A DNA stretch of 64,000 nt from an uncultured Phycisphaerales bacterium (GTDB taxonomy: Bacteria > Planctomycetota > Phycisphaerae > Sedimentisphaerales > Anaerobacaceae). This document shows, piece after piece, positions 8,745-18,500 of this stretch. The position numbers and the translations under genes were made by a program. A model generated the notes under the pieces. The model was not told where the DNA came from, did no database searches, and saw only the letters and a program-made list of their open reading frames with translations. The DNA is taken from positions 19,204 to 83,203 of the forward strand of contig CALEZT010000172.1 in assembly GCA_937927975.1 (NCBI GenBank), in the 5' to 3' direction. The number at the start of each line of letters is the position of its first letter. Position 1 is the stretch's first letter.

Positions 8745-10070
8745 ATGTTCAGTATTCGAGGTGAGCGAAGACTGCGCGTGGTCCGATCGAGAATATTCGC
8801 GGCCGTGATGCTCCTGGGGGGAGTCACGGCCGGTTCTCTTTCGGGTGGAGCCGAACCACCCTTCGACGCAAATGCTCCTCGCACATTGACACAATACCTG
8901 CAGTACGCGGCGCTCCACAACGCCGGGCTGAAGGCGGCGTTTGAAGAATGGCGGGCGGCGTTGGAGCAGATCCCGCAGGCCAGGGCCTTGCCCGACCCCA
9001 CCTTCACCTATGGCTACTTCATCGAGCGGGTCGAAACGCGCCAGCAGGCAGGCATCATGCAGATGTTCCCCTGGTTCGGCAAGATCGAAGCCCGCGCGGA
9101 CGCTGCCGCCGCGGGGGCGAAAGCCGCGCAGAGGCGGTACGAAGCCGCGAAGTTGGAGCTCTTCGCCCAGGTCAAGGACGTCTTCTACGAATACGCCTAC
9201 CTGGCGAGCGCGACCCGGATTGCGCGGGAGAACGTCGAGCTGATGAGGCATTTCGAAGAAGTGGCCCGCGCCAAGTACATCACCGCCGCCGCGACTCATC
9301 CCGACATCATCCGGGCCCAGATCGAGGTCGTCAGGTTGCAGGATGAGCTGATCACCCTGGAACGGTTGCGAGCGCCGACCGTCGCACGAGCCAACGCGGC
9401 TCTCAACCGTCCGGCCGATGCGCCGCTGCCTTGGCCTCAGGTCGAGCCGATTCGGTCCGCGGAAGTGAGTCGCGACGAATTGATCGCGGCCCTCAGGCAG
9501 CAGAATCCCCTGTTGCAGGCGGCGAGTTTCGACGTGGAGCGATTGGGGCGGGAGGTGGACCTCGCCAAACGCAACTACTACCCGGATATCGGGGTTGGCG
9601 TCGAGTGGATGGACATGGACGAGGACGCCATGCCCGACGGCGACGAAGGGGATGAGATCCTGGTGGGTATTGAGCTGAATCTTCCGATCTGGAGACGCAG
9701 CTATAAGGCCGCGGAATTGCAGGCTCGGGCCGTGGCCCGGCGGGCCCGATACGAACGGGAGCAGTTGGCGAACGATCTGGTTTCGCAGGCCGAGCGGATG
9801 CTGTACGAATTCGAGGACAGTGGCCGAAAGCTCAGGTTGTACGCCGAAGCGCTGGTTCCAAAGGCAGAGGAGCTTGTGGGAGCCTCCGAGGCGGCCTACA
9901 CCGCCGGCCGGATCGATTTCCTCAGCCTTGTGAATGCCCAGCAGACGTTATTGCAGTACCAACTGCAACGGGAGCGCGCGCGGGCCAATCACCAGCAGAG
10001 ACTGGCTGAACTCGAGAGCCTCATCGGGGCCGACGTGACGGGGCGGCGCGCGGCCCCCGAATCGAAATAG
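8745..10070 (+). CDS. TolC-family outer-membrane efflux protein (CusC/CzcC type)
   Basis: A 441-residue protein with an N-terminal signal region (FAAVMLLGGVTAGSL) and two long coiled-coil-forming halves rich in Ala, Glu and Arg, each ending in the outer-membrane-factor pattern (ALPDPTFTYGYF in the first half, NYYPDIGVGVEW in the second). The MQMFPWFGKIEARADAA segment is characteristic of the CusC/CzcC branch of heavy-metal efflux. The periplasmic adaptor and RND pump lie about 3.4 kb downstream on the same strand, separated by three minus-strand genes, so this is the likely outer-membrane exit duct of that system. It follows the dehydrogenase gene by 10 nt. Confidence 0.9.
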   Translation: MFSIRGERRLRVVRSRIFAAVMLLGGVTAGSLSGGAEPPFDANAPRTLTQYLQYAALHNAGLKAAFEEWRAALEQIPQARALPDPTFTYGYFIERVETRQQAGIMQMFPWFGKIEARADAAAAGAKAAQRRYEAAKLELFAQVKDVFYEYAYLASATRIARENVELMRHFEEVARAKYITAAATHPDIIRAQIEVVRLQDELITLERLRAPTVARANAALNRPADAPLPWPQVEPIRSAEVSRDELIAALRQQNPLLQAASFDVERLGREVDLAKRNYYPDIGVGVEWMDMDEDAMPDGDEGDEILVGIELNLPIWRRSYKAAELQARAVARRARYEREQLANDLVSQAERMLYEFEDSGRKLRLYAEALVPKAEELVGASEAAYTAGRIDFLSLVNAQQTLLQYQLQRERARANHQQRLAELESLIGADVTGRRAAPESK

Positions 10071-10180
10071 TGCCATTCGGTACGCTCGACAACCCCGCGT
10101 CAGACGGGCCGAGGCCACCACGGCTTGGATCGTCATGGTAGCCTCGGCAGCGGGAACCGCGGAGGTTCTTCCGAGTGTAC

Positions 10181-11089
10181 TCAGTTCGTTCGCGGCTTGC
10201 AGGCGGGATCGAGCGGCGACTGGCGGCAGTCGATCAGCCAATTGGTCATGAGGAGGTCCATGTCGACGATGTCGATCGCTCCGCTGTGGTCTACGTCACA
10301 GTCATCGCACCAGCTTGGGCTCGAGCAGGGCGGGCTCATCCATTGGTCGGCGAGCAGAAGCAGATCGCTGGAATCCGCGACGCAGTCGGAGTTGATGTCG
10401 CCCTGCAATGCCCACGGGCAGGGACGCAGCCATCGCAGCGTTACGACCGAGCTCTCATACAGCGGCCGACCGTCGGCATCAACGAATTCCTCGCCGGTGA
10501 CTGCATCTCCCAAATAGACCTTGTAGTCGCCCGACAGCCGGCCATAGAAGGAGTCCGGCACGGCGTACGTGTTGTGCCTCATGCGTAGGTCCCACATCCA
10601 GATGTCGGAGCTCGGGGTGCCGCCTGCGTCCGCCGTGCCGAAAAGGGGCGCGTAGCCGCTGTCCTTGTAGTAGACTGTCAGCTCGGGCGACTGCCGGAGC
10701 ACCTTGATCCAGATCGCGCTTCCGGGCGGGAAGGGATAGGTCATCATGTCCAGCAGGGCCGAATCCCAGCCATACTGGAAATTGTAGGCCTTGCCGATGA
10801 GGACCGCCCACGGCTCCGTGGGGTCAAACTCGTTCGGGGGCGACAGCGGTCGGAGCACGGGTGCCTCGCTCCAGGCGAACACGGGCCAGGGTGACCCGTC
10901 GGCGTCCACCACGCGGATGCCCACCCCGTCGAAGAGGATCTCCGGCATGATCATGGGGGCCTGCGTGTGGCCGATCTGGTCGCCGCCGATCTTGGGCCTC
11001 ACGTAGGTGGTCTGCGCCTGCGCCGCGGCGGCCAACACGAGCGTCAGGGCCAGGCAAACACATACCTCGATCAAACTGGTGCGGTTCAT
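10181..11089 (-). CDS. Secreted protein with C-terminal dockerin-like repeats
   Basis: A 302-residue exported protein of unknown function. The signal peptide is clear (LIEVCVCLALTLVLAAAAQAQ). The central region has no domain I recognise. The C-terminal 70 residues hold two calcium-binding-like dockerin-type repeats, GDINSDCVADSSDLLLLADQ and CDVDHSGAIDIVDMDLLMTNW, separated by a Cys-rich linker. Such repeats are common at the end of planctomycete secreted proteins and there is no cohesin here, so cellulosome assembly is not implied. GAGGAG upstream supports the ATG at 11089. It is the third gene of a minus-strand group with a prepilin and a cytochrome c peroxidase. Confidence 0.75.
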   Translation of the reverse strand: MNRTSLIEVCVCLALTLVLAAAAQAQTTYVRPKIGGDQIGHTQAPMIMPEILFDGVGIRVVDADGSPWPVFAWSEAPVLRPLSPPNEFDPTEPWAVLIGKAYNFQYGWDSALLDMMTYPFPPGSAIWIKVLRQSPELTVYYKDSGYAPLFGTADAGGTPSSDIWMWDLRMRHNTYAVPDSFYGRLSGDYKVYLGDAVTGEEFVDADGRPLYESSVVTLRWLRPCPWALQGDINSDCVADSSDLLLLADQWMSPPCSSPSWCDDCDVDHSGAIDIVDMDLLMTNWLIDCRQSPLDPACKPRTN

Positions 11090-11123
11090 CTTCTTGACTC
11101 CTCTTTGAAATCAATATGGGTTG

Positions 11124-11840
11124 TCATTGGGCTTTGCCCGGGTTCCATCGGTCGATGTTTCTCTCCAGATCGAAGGTCTCTTCGAAGCGCTGCGTCTCGA
11201 CGTGGCCGTCGATGTAGATGTAGTTCGCCATGCCGCCGTGCCGCTTGGTGTCGATTTCGACGGTCGTGTCCATTCCCTCGAAGATATCCGTATCCATGAG
11301 CCAGAAATGGGCCATGAAGTGGTCCTCCGCGCTGGGACTGCGCAGTTCGCCGAACTCGATCGTTGTGCCGGGACGGCGGACCTTCATCACCGTGTGGTAG
11401 GTCGGCCCATTGGAGATCTCGAGCGCCTCGGCGGTCTCGTAAGCCTCCAGCTCGAACCACACGTTCTTGCCGTAACTGTACGTGAAGTTCTTGCGCCGGT
11501 CCGAGGGGCAGCGGTAGAACTTCTGAGAGGCCGCCTCCCAGGCAGGCGTCTTGGAGCCTTTGTAGTCCCCGTATCCGAGGTACGGCATGAAGGCCGGTCC
11601 CCAGCGCAGGCAGCCGACGGAGGCCGCCGAGTGCGAACTCCGGGCGAAGTGGCCGTTGTTGTCCTGAACGTACATGACCGACGCCATGCCGATCTGGCGC
11701 ATCCGCGAGAGGCAACTGACCGATCTGGCTTTCTGGCGTGCCATGTTCAGGGCCGGGGTCAGGATGCCCAGCAGCAGGGCAATGGCGCTGACGACCACCA
11801 GCAGCTCGATCAACGTGAATCCGCGATGTCTTCGTCTCAT
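11124..11840 (-). CDS. Prepilin-like protein with H-X-DG C-terminal motif
   Basis: A 238-residue type II secretion/type IV prepilin-like protein. It begins MRRRHRGFTLIELLVVVSAI, with the prepilin peptidase site between G and F, Glu at mature position 5 and a long hydrophobic helix. The C-terminal half has YIDGHVE, the DGH motif found in the planctomycete H-X9-DG protein family. The ATG overlaps the stop of the upstream peroxidase gene by four bases, which implies translational coupling. Whether it forms a filament or anchors the neighbouring secreted protein is unknown; the gene stands apart from any secretion-ATPase genes. Confidence 0.9.
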   Translation of the reverse strand: MRRRHRGFTLIELLVVVSAIALLLGILTPALNMARQKARSVSCLSRMRQIGMASVMYVQDNNGHFARSSHSAASVGCLRWGPAFMPYLGYGDYKGSKTPAWEAASQKFYRCPSDRRKNFTYSYGKNVWFELEAYETAEALEISNGPTYHTVMKVRRPGTTIEFGELRSPSAEDHFMAHFWLMDTDIFEGMDTTVEIDTKRHGGMANYIYIDGHVETQRFEETFDLERNIDRWNPGKAQ

Positions 11841-12919
11841 GGCAAGCTCTCCGTTCTCGGCGGCACGTACGGTTCATCAATTTCCAGGGGGTGCTCGCCT
11901 TCCAGTGTGTGCAGAAAACCAACGATCTCGTCAATCTCGGCGGGGGCAAGTCGCACATTCAGTTGCATCCAGGCCATCTGCGCGACCGCCTCGGGCAGAG
12001 TGAGAATGCTGCCGTTATGGAAATATGGGGCCGTACGCGTGACGTTGCGCAGCATGCAGACCTTGAAGACGAACCGATCCTCCTCATGACCCGTGATTCC
12101 ATAGCGGCCCACGTCCGAGGCGTTCTCGTACGGATGATAGACCCCGAGCTTCTTCAGGAGACGACCGCCGACCGGGACGCTGCCATGGCATTCGACACAT
12201 CCCGTATCAACGAACCGAAGCAGGCCGCGTTTCTCTGCGACGGTCAGGGCGTCGGTCTGGCCCCGGAGGTATCGGTCGAAGCGCGCCGGTGTGATGAGCG
12301 TTCTTTCGAAGGCAGCGATGGCGCGGGCGACGTTGTCAAATGTGATCGGTTCGCCCTGACCCGGAAAGGCACGCTCGAAGGCGTCATGATAATTCGGATC
12401 CTCCGCGAGTCGATCCACCACGTCCTGCTCGGTGCGCATGGCCATCTCGATCGGATTGAGCAGGGGGCCCTTGGCCTGCTCCACCAGATCGGCGGCCCGG
12501 CCGTCCCAGAACTGCACCCTCTGGAAACCTGCGTTGAGCACCGTCTGGGCGTTCCGCGTACCCGCCAGTCCCTTGGCGCCAGGGGAGGTGGGCAGGTTGT
12601 CCACACCCGTCCGACCGCCGTCGAGCCGATGGCAGTCATTACACGACTGGGACTTGGTTAGCGAAACGCCCCGCTCAAAGAACAGTCTCTGGCCCAGGGC
12701 GATTCTCTCGGGCGTGTCCTCCTCGCCGCCGGGCATTCGTTCGGGCAGGGGCCGGAAGAAGATGCGTACGCTCAGGGGGATGTCCTGAATCCTATTGATC
12801 GTGGAGGCACGGTCGCGCGCAGCGACCCCGCTGGTGGCCGCGAAGGATCCCGCCATTGAGACTGCCGCGAGTAGGGCACAGCCTCCCAAGCCGTAACCGA
12901 GGATAAGTTGGCGGTTCAT
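11837..12919 (-). CDS. Dihaem cytochrome c peroxidase (CCP/MauG family)
   Basis: A 360-residue periplasmic dihaem protein. The N-terminal hydrophobic segment (YGLGGCALLAAVSMAGSFA) is a signal peptide or anchor. Two CxxCH haem sites are visible: CNDCH near residue 93 and CVECH near residue 242, spaced as in bacterial di-haem peroxidases, and the family motifs LGQRLFFE, FWDGRAADL, NPIEMAM and TAPYFHNGS are present. It would reduce hydrogen peroxide with electrons from cytochrome c, or act as a MauG-like oxidase. GGGGG upstream supports the ATG. The stop overlaps the prepilin start, so the enzyme and a surface prepilin are made from one message, an unusual pairing. Confidence 0.93.
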   Translation of the reverse strand: MNRQLILGYGLGGCALLAAVSMAGSFAATSGVAARDRASTINRIQDIPLSVRIFFRPLPERMPGGEEDTPERIALGQRLFFERGVSLTKSQSCNDCHRLDGGRTGVDNLPTSPGAKGLAGTRNAQTVLNAGFQRVQFWDGRAADLVEQAKGPLLNPIEMAMRTEQDVVDRLAEDPNYHDAFERAFPGQGEPITFDNVARAIAAFERTLITPARFDRYLRGQTDALTVAEKRGLLRFVDTGCVECHGSVPVGGRLLKKLGVYHPYENASDVGRYGITGHEEDRFVFKVCMLRNVTRTAPYFHNGSILTLPEAVAQMAWMQLNVRLAPAEIDEIVGFLHTLEGEHPLEIDEPYVPPRTESLP

Positions 12920-13132
12920 GGCGATACATCCCCCTTGGGGTCTCCCCGGTCGCAGCCGGCACGGCGGAACATCTCAAGAGACCATGCGTCCGTCCAACCC
13001 TACGGTTTCTGTGGCGCGGGATCACTAGTCATCGAGTCTCGACAAGCCAATGGCCCGGAGTCAGACGTTCCGACGCGCTCGGCCGCGACCGGGAATTCAC
13101 TGCGGATTCCGTTCCTTCCTGAATGGGCGGCG

Positions 13133-13216
13133 TCACTTCTGCATGCCGTCCACGTAGATGGCCTGGATGCCGCCGACAGCCAACACGATACAGATGGCGA
13201 GATGCACTTTCCTCAT
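13133..13216 (-). CDS. Possible 27-residue hydrophobic peptide gene
   Basis: The reading frame encodes a short basic start, a hydrophobic stretch (LAICIVLAVGGI) and the tail YVDGMQK before TGA. A strong ribosome site, GGAAGGAG, sits about 7 nt before the ATG, which is better than many real genes nearby. It may be a small membrane peptide or the remnant of a truncated secreted protein that kept its signal peptide. Only conservation in relatives could decide; the case rests on the ribosome site and the hydrophobic profile. Confidence 0.35.
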   Translation of the reverse strand: MRKVHLAICIVLAVGGIQAIYVDGMQK

Positions 13217-13424
13217 TGTGGTTCTCCTTCCTGCAAGATTAAATTGAAAGGTATAACAGAACTCTGGATCTCATTTACCTTGTGTGCGCCGGCTTCGCCA
13301 TTAGGAAAGCCCGCGTTCTGCCATCGGGGAATTCACTGATAGTGACCTTCGCATTGTTCCTATGGCCATAATAGGTGCGAACTGGGTGCGCATCGTCGCC
13401 GTAGAAGCTGACGTCTGAGGTGGA

Positions 13425-13445
13425 AATGTGCTCAATTGACACATT
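13425..13445. promoter_or_regulatory. Dyad AATGTG-N9-CACATT upstream of the metal-efflux operon
   Basis: Six-base perfect inverted arms flank a nine-base centre that contains a TTGACA hexamer. The arrangement fits a metal-responsive repressor or activator site over a -35 box, but the -10 region is poor, so this is a candidate only. Confidence 0.35.
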
Positions 13446-13512
13446 CGGGAGGCGAAGGGAAGATGTGTCGATAGGTTTGGCATGGATCGCGGCGGTCGCT
13501 TGTGGGGTGCAT

Positions 13513-15204
13513 GTGAAAACGCGTGGCGTAATAGGACGGATTCTTGCGGTGTGCATTCTGGTTGCCCTGGGGCTGCTGGGAGGGTACGTGATCGGCTCCT
13601 CCGCCGGAAGGAGCCCAGGGGCGACCGCGCCGAGTCAGGAAGGGGCCCAGGAATCCCGGAAGTGGTACTGCTCGATGCATCCGCAGATTATTCGAGATCG
13701 GCCCGGCCTGTGCCCGATCTGCGAGATGGAGTTGATCCCGATCCCGGAGAGCCTGACCGCGGATGCGTCGCCGCGCGAGTTGACGATCTCCGAGGGGGCT
13801 GCCAGGTTGATGGACGTCCAGACGTCGCCGGTCGAGCGACGATTCGTGCCCAGCGAGATCCGCATGGTGGGCAAGGTCCAGTACGACGAGACCCGCGTCA
13901 AAGACATCACCGCTTGGGTGTCGGGCCGGCTCGATCGGCTCTACGTCGATTTCACCGGAACGACCGTTCGTAAGGGTGACCACCTCGTGTATCTCTACAG
14001 CCCAGAGTTGATCAGCGCCCAGGCGGAGTTGCTCCAGGCCGTGCGCTCGGTGCAGAGAGCAGGCGAGGCTGCTTCGGAGTATCTGACCAGATCCAACGAA
14101 ACGACGTTCGAAGCGACCCGCGAGAAGCTCCGGCTCCTGGGGTTGACTCCCACGCAGATCGAAGAGATCGAGCGATCCGGCAAGCCTCTCACTCATCTGA
14201 CGGTCTATTCTCCGATTGGCGGGGTGGTGATCCGCAAGATGGTGAACGAAGGCGCATACGTCACGACGGGTGCGCCGATCTACACCGTCGCGGACCTTTC
14301 GCAACTGTGGGTGCTGCTCGACGCCTACGAATCGGACCTGCCCTGGATTCGCTACGGCCAGGAGCTCCAGTTCGCGACGGAAGCCTATCCCGGCGAAGCG
14401 TTCACGGGATGGATCAGCTTCATTGACCCTGTCCTCGATCCAATGACCCGGACCGTCCGGATTCGCGTGGACGTGCCCAATCCCCAGGGGCGACTTCGGC
14501 CGGAGATGTTCGTCCGCGCGACCGTTCGTTCGCAGGTGGCCTTGGGCGGCAGGGTGATGGCCCCCGAGATGGCGGGCAAGTGGATCTGTCCCATGCACCC
14601 GTCGGTGGTCCAGCCGCAGGAGGGCCATTGCGACATCTGCGGGATGGATCTTGTGACGACGGAATCGCTCGGATATGTGTCGGCCGATGCGCCTGCCGAG
14701 CCGCCGCTGGTGATCCCGGACACGGCGCCGCTGGTCACCGGCAAGCGCGCGGTCGTGTACGTGAAGAAGCCCGGGACGGAAGCTCCCACGTTCGAAGGCC
14801 GCGAGGTCGAACTGGGTTCGAAAGCGGGACGCTACTACATCGTCGCATCAGGCCTGCAGGAGGGCGAACAGGTCGTCACCAGCGGCAGCTTCAAGATCGA
14901 CTCGGCTCTGCAGATCCAGGCCAGACCCAGCATGATGAATCCGCAAGGCGGCGTGGCGGCTCCGGCGCATCGGCATGAGGGGCATGCGACCGCACAGCAC
15001 GGGGAGGAGATCGTGCAGACCAGGTGTCCCGTCATGGGCGGACCGATCGATCCGAAGGTGTACACCGAGTACAAGGGCAAACGGGTGTACTTCTGCTGCA
15101 AGGGCTGCGACAAGAAGTTCCTGGAGAATCCAGAGAAGTACCTGGACAAACTGCCGCAGTTCCGCGAGCAGCCGAGCGAGCCGAACGTCGGCCACCAACA
15201 TTGA
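13513..15204 (+). CDS. cusB: CusB/CzcB-type RND periplasmic adaptor with two heavy-metal-binding domains and a YHS domain
   Basis: Counting from the chosen GTG the protein has 563 residues. After a signal anchor (GRILAVCILVALGLLGG) comes a heavy-metal-binding domain (YCSMHP..GLCPICEMEL), then the adaptor body with barrel-sandwich and beta-barrel segments (VYSPIGGVVIRKMVNEGAYV, DPMTRTVRIRVDVPNPQG). A second heavy-metal-binding domain (WICPMHP..CDICGMDL) is inserted in the C-terminal half, and the chain ends in a YHS/TRASH-like domain (CPVMGG..YFCCKGCDKKF). The frame stays open 31 codons upstream of this GTG; I prefer 13513 because it puts a single signal anchor at the N-terminus and has GGGG five bases before it. 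It delivers Cu(I)/Ag(I) or similar ions to the RND pump encoded downstream. Confidence 0.9.
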   Translation: MKTRGVIGRILAVCILVALGLLGGYVIGSSAGRSPGATAPSQEGAQESRKWYCSMHPQIIRDRPGLCPICEMELIPIPESLTADASPRELTISEGAARLMDVQTSPVERRFVPSEIRMVGKVQYDETRVKDITAWVSGRLDRLYVDFTGTTVRKGDHLVYLYSPELISAQAELLQAVRSVQRAGEAASEYLTRSNETTFEATREKLRLLGLTPTQIEEIERSGKPLTHLTVYSPIGGVVIRKMVNEGAYVTTGAPIYTVADLSQLWVLLDAYESDLPWIRYGQELQFATEAYPGEAFTGWISFIDPVLDPMTRTVRIRVDVPNPQGRLRPEMFVRATVRSQVALGGRVMAPEMAGKWICPMHPSVVQPQEGHCDICGMDLVTTESLGYVSADAPAEPPLVIPDTAPLVTGKRAVVYVKKPGTEAPTFEGREVELGSKAGRYYIVASGLQEGEQVVTSGSFKIDSALQIQARPSMMNPQGGVAAPAHRHEGHATAQHGEEIVQTRCPVMGGPIDPKVYTEYKGKRVYFCCKGCDKKFLENPEKYLDKLPQFREQPSEPNVGHQH

Positions 15205-15251
15205 CTCCCTGGATTGTTCCGCAATCGCTTTGACTTTGAAAGGAGAACGTC

Positions 15252-15566
15252 GTGAACAAGAAAATGAAGGCTCTGACGACCGCTTTGATGATACTGGTTG
15301 CACTAATCGTACTTGCTGGTTGCGAGAAGGGGCCGTCCGCTCAGGCGCCGGCCAAGGACGCAACCGTGACTGCCCAGGCGGATGGGGCACACGCCGAGAC
15401 CATCGTGCAGACGACCTGCCCGATCATGGAAGGCAACCCGATCGACAAGACGCTCTTCGTCGAGTACAAAGGTAAGAAGGTCTACTTCTGCTGCAAGGGG
15501 TGCCCGGAGAAGTTCCTGGAGAATCCCGAGAAGTATGTAGCCAGGTTGCCGCAGTTCCAGCAATAG
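15252..15566 (+). CDS. YHS-domain lipoprotein
   Basis: A 104-residue lipoprotein with lipobox LAGC after a hydrophobic signal (LMILVALIVLAGC). The mature part is a single YHS/TRASH-like domain (CPIMEGNPIDK..YFCCKGCPEKF), nearly the same as the C-terminal domain of the adaptor encoded just upstream, so it probably arose from it by duplication. Its Cys pairs suggest metal binding in the periplasm, perhaps handing metal to the adaptor. The start is a GTG preceded by AAAGGAG. It sits between adaptor and pump genes in what looks like one transcription unit. Confidence 0.88.
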   Translation: MNKKMKALTTALMILVALIVLAGCEKGPSAQAPAKDATVTAQADGAHAETIVQTTCPIMEGNPIDKTLFVEYKGKKVYFCCKGCPEKFLENPEKYVARLPQFQQ

Positions 15567-15585
15567 CGAGAGGCCGAGGTCGGAC

Positions 15586-18500
15586 GTGCCGGACGAAAGC
15601 AAGTACGAGTTGATCCCCGAACAGACGTCCGTGGTGGGACGCATTCTGGGCTTCTGCATCTACAACAAGCTCATCGTGGGTTTGGTCACACTCATGCTGG
15701 TCGGCTGGGGGATCTATGTGGCCCCGTTCGACTGGGAGTTCGACTCGTTCCCTCGCAATCCCGTCGCGGTCGATGCGATTCCCGACATCGGCGAGAACCA
15801 GCAGATCGTCTTCACCGAGTGGCCCGGCCGGTCGCCTGGCGACGTCGAAGACCAGATCACGTATCCGCTGACGACGGCGCTGTTGGGCATTCCCGACATC
15901 AAGACCATCCGCAGCACGTCGATGTTCGGCTTCTCGTCGATTTACATCATCTTCGATGAATTCTCGTTCTTCGAGAAACTGGTGCAGGGCAAGGACTTCT
16001 ATTGGACCCGCAGCCGGGTGCTGGAGAAGCTCAGCAGTCTTCCTGCCGGCACGCTGCCCGAAGGAGTGCAGCCGATGCTCGGCCCGGACGCGACGGCGCT
16101 GGGCCAGATCTTCTGGTACACGCTCGAAGGACGCGATCCGAAGGGAAACGTCACCGGCGGCTGGGACTTGGAAGAACTCCGGACGGCCCAGGACTGGCAG
16201 GTGCGGCTGGCTTTGCGGTCGGCCTCGGGCGTCAGCGAAGTGGCCTCGGTCGGCGGCTTCGTGCGCGAGTACCAGGTCGACGTGGACCCCGACGCCATGC
16301 GGGCCTACAGGGTGGGCATCGACGAGGTGTTCGAGGCCGTGAAGCGGTCCAACATCGACGTGGGGGCCCAGACCATCGAACTCAACCGCGTCGAGTACCT
16401 GGTCCGCGGGCTGGGTTTCGTCAAGAACGTCGAGGATATCGAGAACAGCGTCATCACGACCAACGAGAACGTGCCAGTCCTGGTCAAGCACGTCGCGAAG
16501 GTGACGCTGGGGCCCGAGCCTCGGCGCGGGGCTTTGGACAAGCAGGGGGCCGAGGCGGTGGGCGGGGTTGTCGTGGCTCGCTACGGCGCGAATCCTCTGG
16601 CTGTGATCAAGGACGTCAAGCGAACGATTGCGGAGCTCGCGCCGTCGCTGCCGACCAAGGCGATCATCACCGACCCGGTCCTCACGACGCAGCAGATCCG
16701 TGAATTCGCACAGCGCCACGGTTTCGAGGCTTACGAAGGCTCGGGATTGAATCAGCCCGGGTGGCTGGAGTACCTGCGAAAGACGCCGCAGGATCAGTGG
16801 CCCGCGTGGCTTACACGAAGCCAGGTTTCCGTCGTGCCTTTCTACGACCGCACGGGGCTCATCTACGAAACGCTCGGCACCCTCAATGACGCTCTCTATC
16901 AGCAGATTCTGGTCACGGTCATCGTAATCATCATCATGGTGATGCACCTTCGCAGCAGCGTCATGATCAGCGCGGTGATGCCGCTGGCCGTGCTGGGCTG
17001 TTTCATCGCGATGAAGGCGTTTTCCATCGACGCCAACATCGTGTCGCTGGCGGGCATCGCGATCGCAGTCGGCACGATCGTCGATATGGGCATCGTGATT
17101 TCGGAGAACATTCTGAAGCACCTGGATGAAGATCCGCCGGACATGCCTCGCGCGCAGGTGATCCATCGTGCCGCTGCGGAAGTGGGCAGCGCAGTTCTGT
17201 CGGCCGTGTCTTCGACGATCATCAGTTTCCTCCCGGTTTTCTTTATGACCGGCGCCGAAGGCAAGCTCTTCAAGCCCCTGGCGTTCACGAAGACCTTCGC
17301 GCTGTTCGCTTCGATCGTGGTCGCGCTGACGATCATCCCGCCCGCGGCTCACCTGATGTTCTTTCCTCGCAAAGTGCAGGGACGATCCTCGCGGGCGATC
17401 CTTTACTTGTCGCTGATCGCGGCGGCCCTGGTGGTGGGGCGGATGTTCAGTTGGCTGGTGGCCGCGGTCCTCATCGCGTTCGCCCTCTATCAGTTGCTCA
17501 AGGGCCTGCTGCCCCGGCGGGTCAACGCCCTTGCGCCGTACGCAGCCAACATTGTCGTTCTCGTACTGGTCGGATTGCTGCTGACGCTGGACTGGGAGCC
17601 GCTGGGTCCGCAGAAAGGCCTCGCGAGAAACCTCGTCTTCGTCGGCGGGTTGATCGGCATTCTCATGATGCTGATCCTGGTGTTCGAGCGATTCTACCCT
17701 CATATCCTGCGATGGTGTCTCAATCACAAGATCGCGTTCTTGTCCATTCCGGCGACGCTGCTGGTGCTCGGCGTCACGATCTGGCTGGGCTTCGAGCGGG
17801 TGTTCTCGTTCGTGCCGCAGGGACTCCGCTCCAACCGCGTGTGGGTCTCGGCCCGGCACGCCTTCCCCGGACTGGGCAAGGAGTTCATGCCGCCTCTCGA
17901 CGAGGGCTCGTTCCTGTACATGCCGACGACCATGCCCCACGCCTCGATCGGCGAAGCCCTGGACGTTCTGCAAAAGCAGGACATCGCGATCGGCTCGATT
18001 CCGGAGGTGGACTCCGTGGTGGGCAAGATCGGGCGCGTTGAGTCGGCCCTGGACCCTGCGCCCATCGGCATGATCGAAACCGTGATCAACTACAAGAGCG
18101 AGTATGTCGTCGACGAGGCCGGTCGCAGGCTCACCTTCCGGTACGATTCCGCGACGGGGGAGTACCCGCGCGACGCAGACGGCCGCCTGATCCCGGACCC
18201 GCACGGCAGGCCTTACCGGCAATGGCGAAGCCACATCAAGTCGCCCGATGACATCTGGCAGGAGATCGTCCAGGCCGCGGACATTCCCGGCACGACCTCC
18301 GCGCCGCAGCTTCAGCCGATCGCCGCCAGGGTCGTCATGCTGCAAAGCGGCATGCGGGCCGCCATGGGCGTCAAGATCAAAGGGCCCGATCTGGACACGA
18401 TCGAGCGAACCGGTCTTGAGATCGAACGGATGCTCAAGGACGTTCCGAGCATCGATCCGGCCACCGTGATCGCAGACCGGATTGTGGGCAAGCCGTATCT

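Larger units (their letters stand above)
12920..13512. other. Intergenic region between divergent peroxidase and metal-efflux genes
   Basis: About 590 nt with no convincing gene except a 27-codon candidate listed separately. The right end should hold the promoter of the adaptor gene: a TTGACA hexamer sits at 13436-13441 inside a dyad, though no good -10 box follows at 17 nt. Confidence 0.5.

Noticed and set aside
10071-10180. Inverted CCGAGGC/GCCTCGG between convergent genes as a terminator
   Set aside because: The stem is 7 bp with a loop of about 25 nt and no T-run on either strand, too weak to call.
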